The translations under genes were made by a program, and so were the position numbers. DNA of 64,000 nucleotides from Phycomyces nitens. Its lineage: Eukaryota > Mucoromycota > Mucoromycetes > Mucorales > Phycomycetaceae. Positions within the stretch are counted from its first letter, which is position 1. Every line of letters starts with the position of its first letter. Of the stretch, positions 33,928 through 44,493 are shown one piece after another. The notes under the pieces were generated by a model. The model did not search any database, was not told where the DNA came from, and worked only from the letters and a program-made list of their open reading frames with translations. Location: assembly GCA_022702545.1 (NCBI GenBank), contig JAHRBC010000001.1, positions 5,394,001 through 5,458,000 of the forward strand, in the 5' to 3' direction.

Positions 33928-36900
33928 ATGTCTTTTTCGATGATTAAGTGCCCCCAATTCAAGAGAGGCAAAGACCCTGAACTGTGGCTACGACAGTACG
34001 AGAAATATGCCGCGCATAACAAATGGGATAGCCAAACCAAGCTTTTGTGTGCCGAATCATTTCTTCGAGGAAGTGTTTTATCATGGGCAGTTTACGAAGA
34101 CTTCCAGACCTGGAAGGATTTCAAGGAAAATTTCATTGGGGAATACGGCAAGAAAACCAGTTTAAGGAAGACTGTGGACGCAATTTTGTCCCACACCATG
34201 AAATGCAAAGAATCTTCTCGTCAGTACATAACTCGCTTTGAAAAGCTACGTAGAGATTATGAACTTGAGAAAAAGAAATCCATCAAGAAAGCAGAAGAAG
34301 ACCTTTCTGAAGAAGACGAAGAACAAGGCGCTTCAAACGACAAAAGAACGGTCAAAAAGGAAATCATCGCCGATCTGACTATTTCTGAACGAGGATTTAT
34401 AAATTCTTTTGTCAAGGGAATTAAGCCAAAGAGTCTGCGCATGTATCTCAAGGACCAGAGACCAGATTCGATAAAGGAGGCTTACACTATTCTAAAGAAA
34501 TACGCGGATTCTGACGATGAGAGCAACTCAGAAGACTCTGACTCGGATGACAAGACGAGTACTGAAGAAAACTCTGAAGAATCTTCTAGTGATAGCGAAG
34601 ATGAAGAGGAGGAAAAGAAATCCAAGCGTAAAAAGAAATCCAAGAAAACAGTAAAAGATAAAGAAACGAAAAACACAAAGTCAAAGTCAAGCACAAAGGA
34701 AGTGGCCAAGAACTCGGACATCGAGATGTTAGTCCAAGGGTTCAAGGATATGACTCTCATGTTGGGAGAGTTGAAGAATTCTCGAGAGGCTCCAAAGCCC
34801 AAGCCCAAGCCAACTTCATTCTCTTGCTACAATTGTCACCAAGAGGACCACATGGTTACCCAATGCAATAATCCTTGTGGTCTGTGCAACGACCCCGGAC
34901 ACAAACACTTCCAATGTTCACTTTATAAACCAAGAAAACCAAAGGTCTCAGCAGCAATGCTTGTAGAAGATGTTGACGAGGTTTTCCTTGGCGAGAAAAG
35001 AACAACAGAAGAGGTTGATGTTGATGTCGACATGGAGCCCGTACAAAAGAGGAAACAAACTGTAAAGAAACAGATTCAGAAAAAGACTACAAGAGCAAAC
35101 CCTCACAAAGGACCCATACCAATGGACACAGAAGTTACCACTGTCGAAGTCCCTAAACCCTTTACAACAATTCCAGTACCACACGTCCAAATTGCTCCCA
35201 AATCCTTTAAAAATTCAGTATCCTTACCAAACAACAAGTCTCTTACACTTTCAAGAATTGCTGATCCTGCTTTGGAGGTCAACGAACTTGTCAATCGACC
35301 TGTATATGCATTATCTTTAGCACAAATTGCGGACATTTCTGCAACCGCACGTACCAAGATCAAGGGTGCACTGACTAAACCACACTCAAAGTCTAGTGTA
35401 ACGTCATCTGGGTTGCAAACGTCTAATCTCTTGGTAGACGAAGCTCCTTGGGATGAGTACGATATTGGTCCATCAATTCCCAAAGGAAATGGAGCACCAA
35501 GAACGCAAGGATCAGTTAATGGGGTCAACTGTGAAATGATCCTAGACGGCGGCTGTACGCCATGCATTATTAGTCTCAACTTCGTACGTCGTCTGGGAAT
35601 CACAAAACTTGCCAAGGCCTCTAGAGAACTGATGCTAGGTGATGGAAGTGTTACCAAAGCAGTTGGTATTGCCGAAGATCTTGTCATCAATGTTGGGAAC
35701 CTGAGTAGTATCAAGTTCAGAGCACTGTGTCTTGACGTTGGAGATAAATACGACTTCTTGATTGGTCGTATTGGATTTCATCATCTTCGTATTGGCACCG
35801 ATTGGACATCACACTTTTGGTATATCCGTACGAATACGGGTGTCCTGCCTTGCCAAGTGTATTATGAAACCAAAATGAACCAAATGCAAGCAGAGGAACC
35901 AGAAGAAGAATATGAAGAATCAGACGAAGAAAATGAGGAACCCACTGAAGATGAGTCTCAAGGAGAATATTTTCTCATTATGGCATCCGACGAAGAAGAA
36001 GAGGAACCGTACAAGCAAATCAACCACGAATGCCTTGGGAAATTACCTGACTCCATTAAGAACAATCCCTCATTATCACTAGAAGAGAAAAACCAACTCT
36101 TAGAACTCGTTCATCTCAACGTAGACTGTTTTGGTGTTAACTATCAACACCTCTCACAAACAAACCTGGTCAAACTACATGTGGATACAGGTGATTCCAA
36201 ACCAATATACCGCCGTCCCTACCCTCATCTCTCTCTGGCTGAAAGGGAGTATCTGAAGAAGGATTTAGAGGAAATGGTTGCCAATGGCATACTGATCCCA
36301 AATACGTATGTACCCGGCAATTCACGCACAGGAGGATGGAGCTTTCCCTGTCATTACGTCAACAAGAAGACGGGAGATAGGCGCTTAGTTATGCAATTCC
36401 AAGAATTAAACAAGGTCACAATCCGAGATACTTGGCCGTTGCCAAACATTGCCGACTTGTTAGAAGCGTTAGGAGGTGCAAAGATGTATTCTGCATTGGA
36501 CATGCTCAAAGGATTTCACCAGATTGCCGTTGAAGAAACGTCTATCCCAAAATTAACAATTGCAACGCCTTGGGGTAATTACTCGTACAGGGTGATGCCA
36601 TTCAGAATCCAAAACGGTCCAAGCACGTTCTCTAGGGCAATACACCTGGCAATCTCTCCATTTATTGAAAAATTTGCGGTCGCGTATATCGATGATATTA
36701 CAGTATATTCTCAGTCATTTCAAGAACAAGTCCAACACCTAAAGTTGATGTTTGAGAGACTAACTGAGGTGAACATGAAATTGAATGCCAACAAATGCTT
36801 TCTGGCGAGGGAAGACATTGATCTCTTGGGATTCAATATTTCACCATCAGGAATTAAGCCGTTGCACAGCAAGATCCAGAAAGTCATCGACTTTCCCAGA

Positions 36901-38757
36901 CCAGTCAACGAAACCGGGATTAGAGCATTTGTAAATCTCTGTGGATTTTACCGACGGCACATTCAATTATTCAGTGACATAGCCAGTCCTTTGAACGAAT
37001 TATTAAAGAAGAAAGTCGAGTTCCAATGGACTGCGACGCAAGAAAATGCTTTTGAGCAGCTAAAAGAAGCAGTAGCGAGATCTGCCACCCTCAAGTTCCC
37101 TGATCCTGACAAGCCATATCTTCTTTACACTGATGCGTCAGATATTGGAATTGGAGCAGTACTCTCCCAATCTGATGATGAAGGAATCGAGAGGCCCATT
37201 TGTTTCCTTTCAAGAAAACTTCAACCCTCCGAAGTAAAGTATCCCACGGTTGAAAAGGAGTTACTAGCTGTTATCCATGCCTTGAAGAAATTTCGGAAGT
37301 ACTTGTATGATAAATCGTTCACACTCTTCACCGACAACTCTGCCGTCTCATATCTATTCACAAAGTCAGACCCAAATCAAAGATTGCAACGTTGGGTACT
37401 GGCCACCCAGGAGTTTAAGTTCAAGGTCATTCACATTCCAGGAAAGACAAACGTCGTAGCAGACGCCCTGTCTAGGTATCCACCTCCGGAAAAGCAAGGT
37501 GAATCAGATGGAGAAGACGACCTTGAAAACCTGTATGAACACTTTCTGCTCGAAGAAATGGTTTACGAGGAATGGTTGATGAACATTCTTTTCCTCTTGA
37601 GAAACCCTGGAACACAAGAAATCGATCATTTTGCCAGAAGCAGGGCAACGAGATACAAGATTTCTGAAGGACACTTGTTCCGCCAAGTTGGAATGCGTTA
37701 CCTGAGGGTACCTTTTCTGAAAGAAAGAGAAGCAATAATCATTGAGGTTCATGAAGGTCATGGACATTTTGGACAACACGCTTTGTGGGCACGCCTTTAT
37801 GCTTCGTATTGGTGGCCAATCGCATTTGAAGAACTTCGCGACTTTATCCGTACTTGCAAGGAGTGTCAATTGTTTGCAAACATCGAGAAACGACCCTCAC
37901 TTGGAACGGTTCCCGTGTTCAGATTGTTTGAACAATTTTCGATTGACTTTGTTGGGCCCTTTCCAAAGTCAAATCGGGGAAATGTCTACGTGATTGTTGC
38001 AGTCGAGCACTTTACTAAATGGCCCATCGCTTTAGCTGTAGAGAAAGCTGATAGTGAAACGGCCGCTGCCTTCTTGTATGAACATCTTTTCTGTCAATTC
38101 GGACCTCCTACTCACATTCTTTCCGACAATGGAAAGCATTTCGACAATGATGTGGTCGAAAGATTCCTCACTTTAGTCAAGACGAAACATAAGTTTGCTG
38201 CGCCTTACCACCCACAAACTAATGGAATGGTAGAACGTTTGAATGGAACACTTGTCAAAGCTATTAAAAAGTTAGCAATGGATGACAACAACAATTGGGA
38301 TGATCACTTGTCTGTCGTGCTTTATTCATACCGTACCAAGGCTCACGAAATCATGCGAATTTCCCCTTATGAGATGCTTTTTGGTCAAGCTCCTCGTTCC
38401 TTTCGTCAAGACACCTTACAGCAGTTCGGGCAGTCTTTGGGTTTTGAAAGATTAAGTATATTGACCAATAGAGCCATTCTTTCCGAAGATCTACCAAGGG
38501 ACTATCCAGAACAATCCATTAATTTCACGGTGTTCGAACCAGGAACCAAAGTGGTGCGAGTACGCCCAAACAAATCGAGTAAACTAGACTCGAATTTCGC
38601 GCCAGAAGTCTACACTGTAATCGCCGGATTCAAAAACGGAACCTACCAGCTTGCAGATGGACAAGGCAGATTACTTAAGAGAAGAATCAATCAATCCACA
38701 CTACGCCGCTTTAATGAACGAAATGACGCTCATTCCGCCGCGATGTTGAGGGGATGA
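33928..38757 (+). CDS. Ty3/gypsy gag-pol polyprotein, single frame
   Basis: One frame of about 1,609 residues from ATG 33928, no frameshift between gag and pol. In order: gag core (about residues 5-110); an acidic/Lys-rich region (about 185-255); two CCHC zinc knuckles, CYNCHQEDHMVTQC and CGLCNDPGHKHFQC (about 300-330); an aspartic protease with the unusual triad LDGGCT in place of D-S/T-G (about 540); another acidic linker; reverse transcriptase with AYIDDITVYS (about 920) and FRIQNGPSTF; RNase H with YTDASDIGIGAVL and FTDNSAVSYL; and an integrase with an HHCC zinc region (CKECQ) and DDE core IDFVGPFP, ILSDNGKHF, PYHPQTNGMVERLNGTL. No chromodomain was recognised at the C-terminus. The element replicates through RNA and integrates cDNA. 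Confidence 0.93.
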   Translation: MSFSMIKCPQFKRGKDPELWLRQYEKYAAHNKWDSQTKLLCAESFLRGSVLSWAVYEDFQTWKDFKENFIGEYGKKTSLRKTVDAILSHTMKCKESSRQYITRFEKLRRDYELEKKKSIKKAEEDLSEEDEEQGASNDKRTVKKEIIADLTISERGFINSFVKGIKPKSLRMYLKDQRPDSIKEAYTILKKYADSDDESNSEDSDSDDKTSTEENSEESSSDSEDEEEEKKSKRKKKSKKTVKDKETKNTKSKSSTKEVAKNSDIEMLVQGFKDMTLMLGELKNSREAPKPKPKPTSFSCYNCHQEDHMVTQCNNPCGLCNDPGHKHFQCSLYKPRKPKVSAAMLVEDVDEVFLGEKRTTEEVDVDVDMEPVQKRKQTVKKQIQKKTTRANPHKGPIPMDTEVTTVEVPKPFTTIPVPHVQIAPKSFKNSVSLPNNKSLTLSRIADPALEVNELVNRPVYALSLAQIADISATARTKIKGALTKPHSKSSVTSSGLQTSNLLVDEAPWDEYDIGPSIPKGNGAPRTQGSVNGVNCEMILDGGCTPCIISLNFVRRLGITKLAKASRELMLGDGSVTKAVGIAEDLVINVGNLSSIKFRALCLDVGDKYDFLIGRIGFHHLRIGTDWTSHFWYIRTNTGVLPCQVYYETKMNQMQAEEPEEEYEESDEENEEPTEDESQGEYFLIMASDEEEEEPYKQINHECLGKLPDSIKNNPSLSLEEKNQLLELVHLNVDCFGVNYQHLSQTNLVKLHVDTGDSKPIYRRPYPHLSLAEREYLKKDLEEMVANGILIPNTYVPGNSRTGGWSFPCHYVNKKTGDRRLVMQFQELNKVTIRDTWPLPNIADLLEALGGAKMYSALDMLKGFHQIAVEETSIPKLTIATPWGNYSYRVMPFRIQNGPSTFSRAIHLAISPFIEKFAVAYIDDITVYSQSFQEQVQHLKLMFERLTEVNMKLNANKCFLAREDIDLLGFNISPSGIKPLHSKIQKVIDFPRPVNETGIRAFVNLCGFYRRHIQLFSDIASPLNELLKKKVEFQWTATQENAFEQLKEAVARSATLKFPDPDKPYLLYTDASDIGIGAVLSQSDDEGIERPICFLSRKLQPSEVKYPTVEKELLAVIHALKKFRKYLYDKSFTLFTDNSAVSYLFTKSDPNQRLQRWVLATQEFKFKVIHIPGKTNVVADALSRYPPPEKQGESDGEDDLENLYEHFLLEEMVYEEWLMNILFLLRNPGTQEIDHFARSRATRYKISEGHLFRQVGMRYLRVPFLKEREAIIIEVHEGHGHFGQHALWARLYASYWWPIAFEELRDFIRTCKECQLFANIEKRPSLGTVPVFRLFEQFSIDFVGPFPKSNRGNVYVIVAVEHFTKWPIALAVEKADSETAAAFLYEHLFCQFGPPTHILSDNGKHFDNDVVERFLTLVKTKHKFAAPYHPQTNGMVERLNGTLVKAIKKLAMDDNNNWDDHLSVVLYSYRTKAHEIMRISPYEMLFGQAPRSFRQDTLQQFGQSLGFERLSILTNRAILSEDLPRDYPEQSINFTVFEPGTKVVRVRPNKSSKLDSNFAPEVYTVIAGFKNGTYQLADGQGRLLKRRINQSTLRRFNERNDAHSAAMLRG
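38748..38757 (+). promoter_or_regulatory. Polypurine tract
   Basis: GAGGGGATGA immediately before the 3' LTR is nearly pure purine, as needed for plus-strand priming. The gag-pol stop TGA (38755-38757) is part of it. Confidence 0.65.
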
Positions 38758-39029
38758 TGTTCCAATTTCACGTAATATTCATATTATAAAGACTCTGTAC
38801 GTTGTTACATGAAGTACCTTTTTTAGTTTCTATCAAATTACCTATATTCTTTATTCTCGTATATCTTATTTTCCCTCCCTTTTCCCCATCCCAGAACAAT
38901 TCCCATATTCTTTTAACCTAACCACCAATCTGTATTTTGGTATGTATTTCATCACCTTTTACACTTATCCTAACTATGATTTAGGTGGTTTTTATTTCAA
39001 GTTTAATAAAGTTATCTGTTCCCGTAACA
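38758..39029 (+). repeat. Ty3 element 3' LTR
   Basis: Same length and ends as the 5' LTR, with one visible substitution. It begins directly after the gag-pol stop codon. Confidence 0.93.
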
Positions 39030-39329
39030 ACATCACTTTATTTTTGCTTTATTTTTGCTTTGTCTTCACATTTCCTTTTTTGAAAAAAGCTTTTTAAATT
39101 CTATCAGTCAAACTTCAATACATAATACCTTTCTTTATTCTATTGAAAACACTTTAGTATATTAAAAATAACATCTAATATTTATCTGCCAAGAGCTGCA
39201 ATGATCTACCATGACCTACGAGATGGAATTATAGAGCAGGACAAGGCTTAAGATGAACTGTTCATTCATTTGGATCATTATTCCAGAGTGTATCTATTGC
39301 ATAGGTGACAGGCTCCTTTAGACATCTCT
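39030..39329. other. No gene recognised
   Basis: AT-rich flank of the Ty3 insertion; the first four bases are the right copy of the ACAT target duplication. It leads into the Harbinger-like fragment. Confidence 0.5.
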
Positions 39330-39689
39330 TTGTTAGACAATAACACTTGCAAGTTATTGTTTAGATTTATATACACTGAGCTTCAGCTTATAGCAAGAGA
39401 GTTGCAGTTCCCTGAACAGGTTTCTTTCTGCAATGGAACAAACCAAAGCTTTTCTTTACACCGAGACTTATCACTTGCCATCATGCTTAGAAGGTTGGCA
39501 TATCCTTCAAGACTGGTAGACTTGGCACTGTTTTTTAAGATGAACAAGACAACTATCAACATTGTCTTTAATTCAATGATTGGATTGTTGTACATCCGGT
39601 ACTATGAAGGGATCAAATTCAACAAAAACCATCTGCATCCCTTTAACCTTGCAAGATTTTCTGATGCCACAGAAAGAAAAGGGAAGTAA
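39330..39689 (+). pseudogene. Harbinger/PIF transposase fragment (N-terminal)
   Basis: About 119 residues. FSLHRDLSLAIMLRRLAYPS and DLALFFKMNKTTINIVFNSM fit the region before the first catalytic Asp in HARBI1/PIF nucleases, where a helix-turn-helix follows an RLAYP-type motif. Sequence matching the DDE core is missing after 39689, so the piece is a truncated relic. Confidence 0.5.
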
Positions 39690-40156
39690 TTGATTTCGCA
39701 AAAGACACTTGATAACAATGCCCTCTCTAATTATATATCTTTTATTAAGGATCTTGTTATGAGGGGATCAATTGATTCATTGATGTGATATTTGGTAGTA
39801 GAAAAGAGACGGTGGATACTTTGAGACTCTTTATTGTTGTTTAGAAAAAGTTAAAGTTCTGTCCAGTTATTGATTTAAGAAGTATGTTAACTTAGTATTT
39901 ATAATTATTGTTATAATTCTTATCAGCTTGGATATTCATTATCATAATAGCTGTGTTATCTGTTAATAGGTATTTTGGGACTTTGTCCCACAATAGATTG
40001 GGTATGGTATTTTGTCGTGACTGAGAGTCACAGATGCACTACTTGCAGTAGTAAAGGACTACTGCAAGAAGGCACATACAAGTGCATAAAATACTCTCTC
40101 TCTTCATCATTCTATCTGCATCAATATCCATAGTCTTTTCATATAAAATAACCTCA
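39690..40156. other. No gene; cluster of short perfect hairpins
   Basis: Contains GGGAC-TTT-GTCCC (about 39977-39990), TGACT-GAGAGTCA (about 40018-40030) and an 11-bp stem with a 5-base loop at 40042-40068 (CTTGCAGTAGT paired with ACTACTGCAAG). No coding sequence is seen. Confidence 0.55.
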
Positions 40157-40567
40157 TGTCAGGAACTGATCTAGGCAAAGGCAAGAACAGAGAAAACAGG
40201 TAGAGAGTTTGAAGATAGATTCCTTTAATAAAGATGTTGTTTGCTTGATCTTTCTATGATCAAGCTCTAGGGGTATTTATATGAATATTTCTAGCTAATG
40301 TCTACTAAGATAATTATAATGATTGGTTCTATGGAGTGTCTTTTCAAGGAAAGCAAGGGAAGAATACTATTGGTCTTAGAGGTGCGATGTCCGGATCTGG
40401 TTATAATTGGTCAATCAATTTTACCAATAGGATGTTTCTTACAATGATTGGTGTTATAAGTGTTCTGTCTATGGGAATGAATACAAGATTTGATTGGTCA
40501 GAGAGTATTAAAGACGGAATCAGTTATGATTGGTCTAAAGGTCAAAACCAATTGGAGGTTCCTTACA
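40157..40567 (-). repeat. LTR family R1, copy 1 (minus orientation)
   Basis: Ends TGTCAGGAAC...GGTTCCTTACA on the + strand form a 9-10 bp inverted match with TG...CA termini. Read on the minus strand it has a TATAAATACCCC promoter box (about 40280) followed by a GATC-centred inverted repeat. About 290 bp (40157-40450) match 45072-45359 closely in inverted orientation, and its start matches 52591 onward. No target duplication was found, and the adjoining integrase reading stops at its edge. Confidence 0.65.
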
Positions 40568-41753
40568 CCAGGAGCTAGATCCATGATTTTATAACTTTTG
40601 TCGAAATTCTTCTTCTGCTTCTCAGTGACTTGTTTCACTTGCTCATACACTGCAGGATAGACTATCTCAGTCATCCTCTTTATTTTCTCTTGCAACTCTT
40701 TCTGAATCTGTTCAGAAGTCGCACTATCCTTCTCTTTACTAAAGTCCTTGAAGTCGTTTGGATTCCTTCCAAACATTAACAAGAATGGTGTACTCTTAGT
40801 CCTAGCATTATACTTGCTGTTCAAAAACAACTGTGCAGCTGGTACCTTCTGATCCCAATCAGCAACGTTTCCAACTACTTGTTTCTTGATGGTGTTCACT
40901 GCTGCCTGGACAGCTCTTTCACTTGCACTATTAGCTCTAGGATGGTATTGTGATATCAATGCATGTTCAAAACCCATATTCTCTTTTATACATGTCATCA
41001 ATGAGTTCACAAACTCTCGTCCACAATCACTCTGCAACTTTCTTATTAGACCCCATGTGCTTATCACGTACAGTACTTGTAAAGCAATAGTTGCCGCACC
41101 CTTATTTGGTATAGTGCGCAATACATAAAACTTGCTTGTAATGTCAATCATGACTAACAAGTACTCATTTCCTTTGGTCAATGTTGTAAATGGCCCAGCC
41201 AGATCTATTCCCCAACTATCACCAGGAAGTGTTGCAGTTACAGGTCTTAAAGGATTATAACCTTTTCTTGTGATATTGTGACGTTGACACTGTACACACG
41301 CTTTTACTAGGTCATTTGCTTGAATCTTCAAGTTGGTCCAATAGATACCTTTTCTCTTCAAGGCATGTAGTATCGCCTCTACACCAAAATGACCTTTCAA
41401 ATGCTCTTCTACTAAGAGCATATTCCTCTCATTCTCTGTAGGAGGAGTAAAGTATTCACCACTTAATATATCTGGAAGTGGTTCCTTAGTGACTACACTA
41501 TTTCTCATTATGGACTTGAGCATATTATCTTCACCCAGTTCATTTGACCCTGTTTCAGTTTCTTCAGACAAATGTGACAACGCATCTGGCAGTACATTAG
41601 AAACACCAGGCAAATGAACAATCTTAAAGTCATACTGTAGAATTGTATCCATCCATGCAATCATCATTAGATTTGCAACACGCTGGGTATGGAGGTATGT
41701 CAACGCCTTGTGATCCGTGTACAAGGTGAAGTGAGAACCATAGATATACTTGT
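40568..41753 (-). pseudogene. Ty3/gypsy RNase H-integrase fragment
   Basis: Minus-strand reading of about 395 residues: RNase H end (LYTDHKALTYL, then VHLPGVSNVLPDALS), an integrase HHCC region (CVQCQRHN) and a DDE core with GIDLAGPF, LQSDCGREFVN and YHPRANSASERAV. The frame is open but the element is cut at both ends: at the right by LTR R2 copy A just before YIYGSHFTLYTD, at the left by LTR R1 after MDLAPG. It belongs to a different Ty3 lineage from the intact element. Confidence 0.85.
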
Positions 41754-42371
41754 TATTGTAAATGAGTATTAATCACTGCTGAATCTGAGAGTAAGACTGA
41801 AGGATAAAATAATATCCTCAGCTATTCCAGTCAAACGGATCTGCTTTTATGAGATTATCCAATACACAGATCATCATACACATAATTGATTATTATATAT
41901 TATTATTATTGTTATCATCATAATATTGAATATACAGATATACACATATTTATCTAATGGGATCATCATATTCCATCTACATATTTTGTTTATTATATGA
42001 ATACTTGATTGAGAGACTACAACTACAATGAATTAATAATTCTAAAACATTACCCAAGTATCTGGGTCGGAATATTAAAATATTACCAATAGCATAAATG
42101 CTCTTCTTTACCAAAGCTCTCTGGCTGATCTGACTGGAGAAGTATCATATCAATAGGTCTCTCTAGATCTTTCCAGAAAGACAATACTCCTGGAAGATGA
42201 CTCATCGTGATAAATATTACCAAAGCATATACTGAATTATAAATCAGAAAACATATAAATATCAGTAATTAGTTCTGTGTAGAAACAGAACCTTTTTCTT
42301 GATAATAAACACCCTACACAAGTTCTCACAAATTCTTTCGTATCTTTCTTATTTTTACTCTACCCACAACA
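41754..42371 (+). repeat. LTR family R2, copy A
   Basis: About 618 bp, begins TATTGTAAATGAG (first G of TG mutated compared with the other copies) and ends CTACCCACAACA. It closely matches 55594-56212 along its whole length. An AATAAACACC signal lies near the 3' end. No target duplication is visible, so one side was probably rearranged. Confidence 0.85.
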
Positions 42372-44411
42372 CTAAACATCAAGAGAGAAATGCACTATTG
42401 GGAAGTATACAAAAAGAATAATATCAAGAAGTGCGAAAGGAACAAGTGCAATGCAGAGGGAAGCAAATGAAAAAGGAAATATAAATCAAAGGAAAAGAAA
42501 GGGGAAAACATTTAGAACTCAATGGGGCTGTTGACGTAGACAAATGATTCCAAGAGATTGGATCATGCCTTGCATGTCCCAAGGGAAGGTGACGTCTTCG
42601 ACTGTCCCAAGGTAAAAACTTCAAAGTCACTTAGTAAATTGAGGGTTGGTGGTCATTGCTGGAACATTCTACAACACTTGTGTCAATATTGATGCGTGTT
42701 GAGTTTGTTGTGATGTGAAAACGAGTCAGAAAATATAATAAATTAAATACCACTCGTTGACAATAACAATGGTGTGATAGAGATAGATAATAATGGGGGT
42801 AGAAACCAAAATTGGACAGCAAGAAATAGACAAGAGAAAGAAAAGGTGAAAATATGGATAGAGATATATAACTTTGCTCGGGACAGTTGAATATATTCTT
42901 GACAGCAATGGAAACAAGGAGGAAGAGATATAATAAGAGAGGGGAACTAGATAATTTCACTCAGGACAATTATTAAAGTTGACAGCAAGGTACTGGGAAG
43001 ATACAGATTTGGACGGAAAAGGGAATTGGATGAAAAGAAAAATCAATCTTGGCATGGGTATGACTAGAAATTTCTATACAAGACAATTCACTAGTTCAGG
43101 GACAGAAATTAAGAGAGAGGTAACTGATGATGTTTATTTGATGAAGATTTTGATCTCTTATATAGATTTGTAAAATATTACTTAATGATGAATTTCTAGA
43201 TTAATTTTTGTAAATGAGAATGAGCGTGCAAAAAATAGATGAGATAATAAAGATGTGTTGGGAGGAAGTATGAATGATAAGACAAGATAATGATATGAAG
43301 GTGCAATAAGTATAAAATGTAGTGTAAAATGGTAAATGCGATAAAGGACAATGAAATAAAAGAAATGCCGATGTGCGGGAAAATGACTTAAGATGTAGAT
43401 AAAGGAAGATGGTGGTTGATGCGCACAGACATGGATATGGGGAAGGGAAAGGTGAGATGATGACAAAAAGGTGGGTACAAATGACAAATAAGGAAATGAT
43501 GATGAGGGGTTTAAAATGAGAGCGAGGGTGACAAATAAGGAAAATCAAAGGAGTGCGGAAGAAAGAGAAATATGAGAGAAGTAAAGTGACTTGCGGTTGA
43601 GAAAAGGTGACGTTGCTAGTTGATCAGAAGGCTACGTCACACTTTTTGGCAGAGAGGGCCTTGGAAAGTCACGTGAATGGGTGAGAAGTAGCCAAAGCTG
43701 GAAATCTTACAACACCCGTGTCAATTGACGCGTGATGTGTTTGTATGGTTGTGTATGGTAACCGAACAGGCGACAAATAAAATATATAAAAGAAACAATG
43801 AAAGAACCAGTAAAAGACTAACAAAACTCAACAGAAATATCCCCAAAATGACCGGGCAAAATATAACTGCTCTTCAGAGATCAAGAGCTTAAACTCAAAA
43901 GAATAAAATAACTGTAAAATTGATTGTAAAACTGACTGATGATCTTTATTCATTAGAAAAGAATGTCTTTTATAGACAAAGAAAATAACTAAAAGAATAA
44001 CCAAAAAATGAAATAATAAAATAATAAAATGATGCCATCAAGGCCAAAGGAAAAATATAATAAAAAAATACTATAACATAGTAAAGAAAAGGGTAAGACA
44101 AAGAAGTAGGGGAAATAAACTAAAGAAGTACAGAATGGTGCAATCCTGCAAGAAAGTGAGAAAGGATTCACAAAGGAAATATAAAAGGAAAGAGTATAAA
44201 AAAGGAAATAATAAAATGTGATAAAATAAAATAAAGAAAAATTGAAAAGAAAGAGAAATAAAGAAACTCGGGGATCGGCCATCCTTACTCGGCTCGGACT
44301 TCTTCTTTGGACTGGTCTGGCATCCGACCCCTCCTAGGCCTGTTCTGGGCCCTTGGTCCGGCTTTATGGTCGAAACCAAACCTGCCCACAACACACGTGT
44401 CAATATATATC
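42372..44411. other. Purine-rich non-coding region with repeated ACAACAC..GTGTCAAT motif
   Basis: About 2 kb where the + strand is strongly A/G-biased (especially 42780-43580 and 43990-44280). The motif ACAACAC-NN-GTGTCAAT occurs at about 42670, 43709 and 44389; the first two continue alike (GAYGCGTG) and lie about 1,040 bp apart, which suggests old LTR ends. Open frames on the minus strand here are Ser/Phe/Leu/Tyr-rich shadows of the composition. No gene is supported. Confidence 0.5.
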
Positions 44412-44482
44412 GCCATGATAGTATAGTGGCAGTACGTCGCGTTGTGGCCGCGCTGACCCTGGTTCGATTCCAGGTCATGGCA
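44412..44482 (+). tRNA. tRNA-His (GTG)
   Basis: 71 bases fold as a cloverleaf: acceptor GCCATGA paired with TCATGGC, D-arm GTAT..GTAC, anticodon loop TTGTGGC (anticodon GTG) closed by a CGCG stem, T-stem CCTGG-TTCGATT-CCAGG and discriminator A. Sequence and spacing are close to other eukaryotic tRNA-His genes, with a D-loop one base short. A run TCTTTTTT about 5 bases downstream is a good Pol III terminator. No intron. It sits between transposon remnants. Confidence 0.88.
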
Positions 44483-44486
44483 TATC

Positions 44487-44493
44487 TTTTTTA
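44487..44493 (+). terminator. Pol III terminator of tRNA-His
   Basis: A run of six T residues a few bases after the tRNA 3' end. Confidence 0.65.

Larger units (their letters stand above)
33575..39029 (+). mobile_element. Full-length young Ty3/gypsy LTR retrotransposon
   Basis: 5,455 bp element with LTRs 33575-33846 and 38758-39029 (272 bp each, TG...CA). Reading them side by side I see one difference (TAACCAAACC versus TAACCTAACC). The flanks carry a 4-bp ACAT duplication (33571-33574 and 39030-39033). A primer-binding site candidate follows the left LTR, a purine tract precedes the right LTR, and one uninterrupted gag-pol frame lies inside. This is the only autonomous element in the window that looks intact. 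Confidence 0.93.

Noticed and set aside
40157..40567. Target duplication around LTR R1 copy 1
   Set aside because: CCTCA on the left and CCAGG on the right do not match, so insertion history stays open.
43182..43548. Two Ser/Phe/His-rich minus-strand frames
   Set aside because: They follow from the purine bias of the + strand; no conserved motif and no neighbouring exons.
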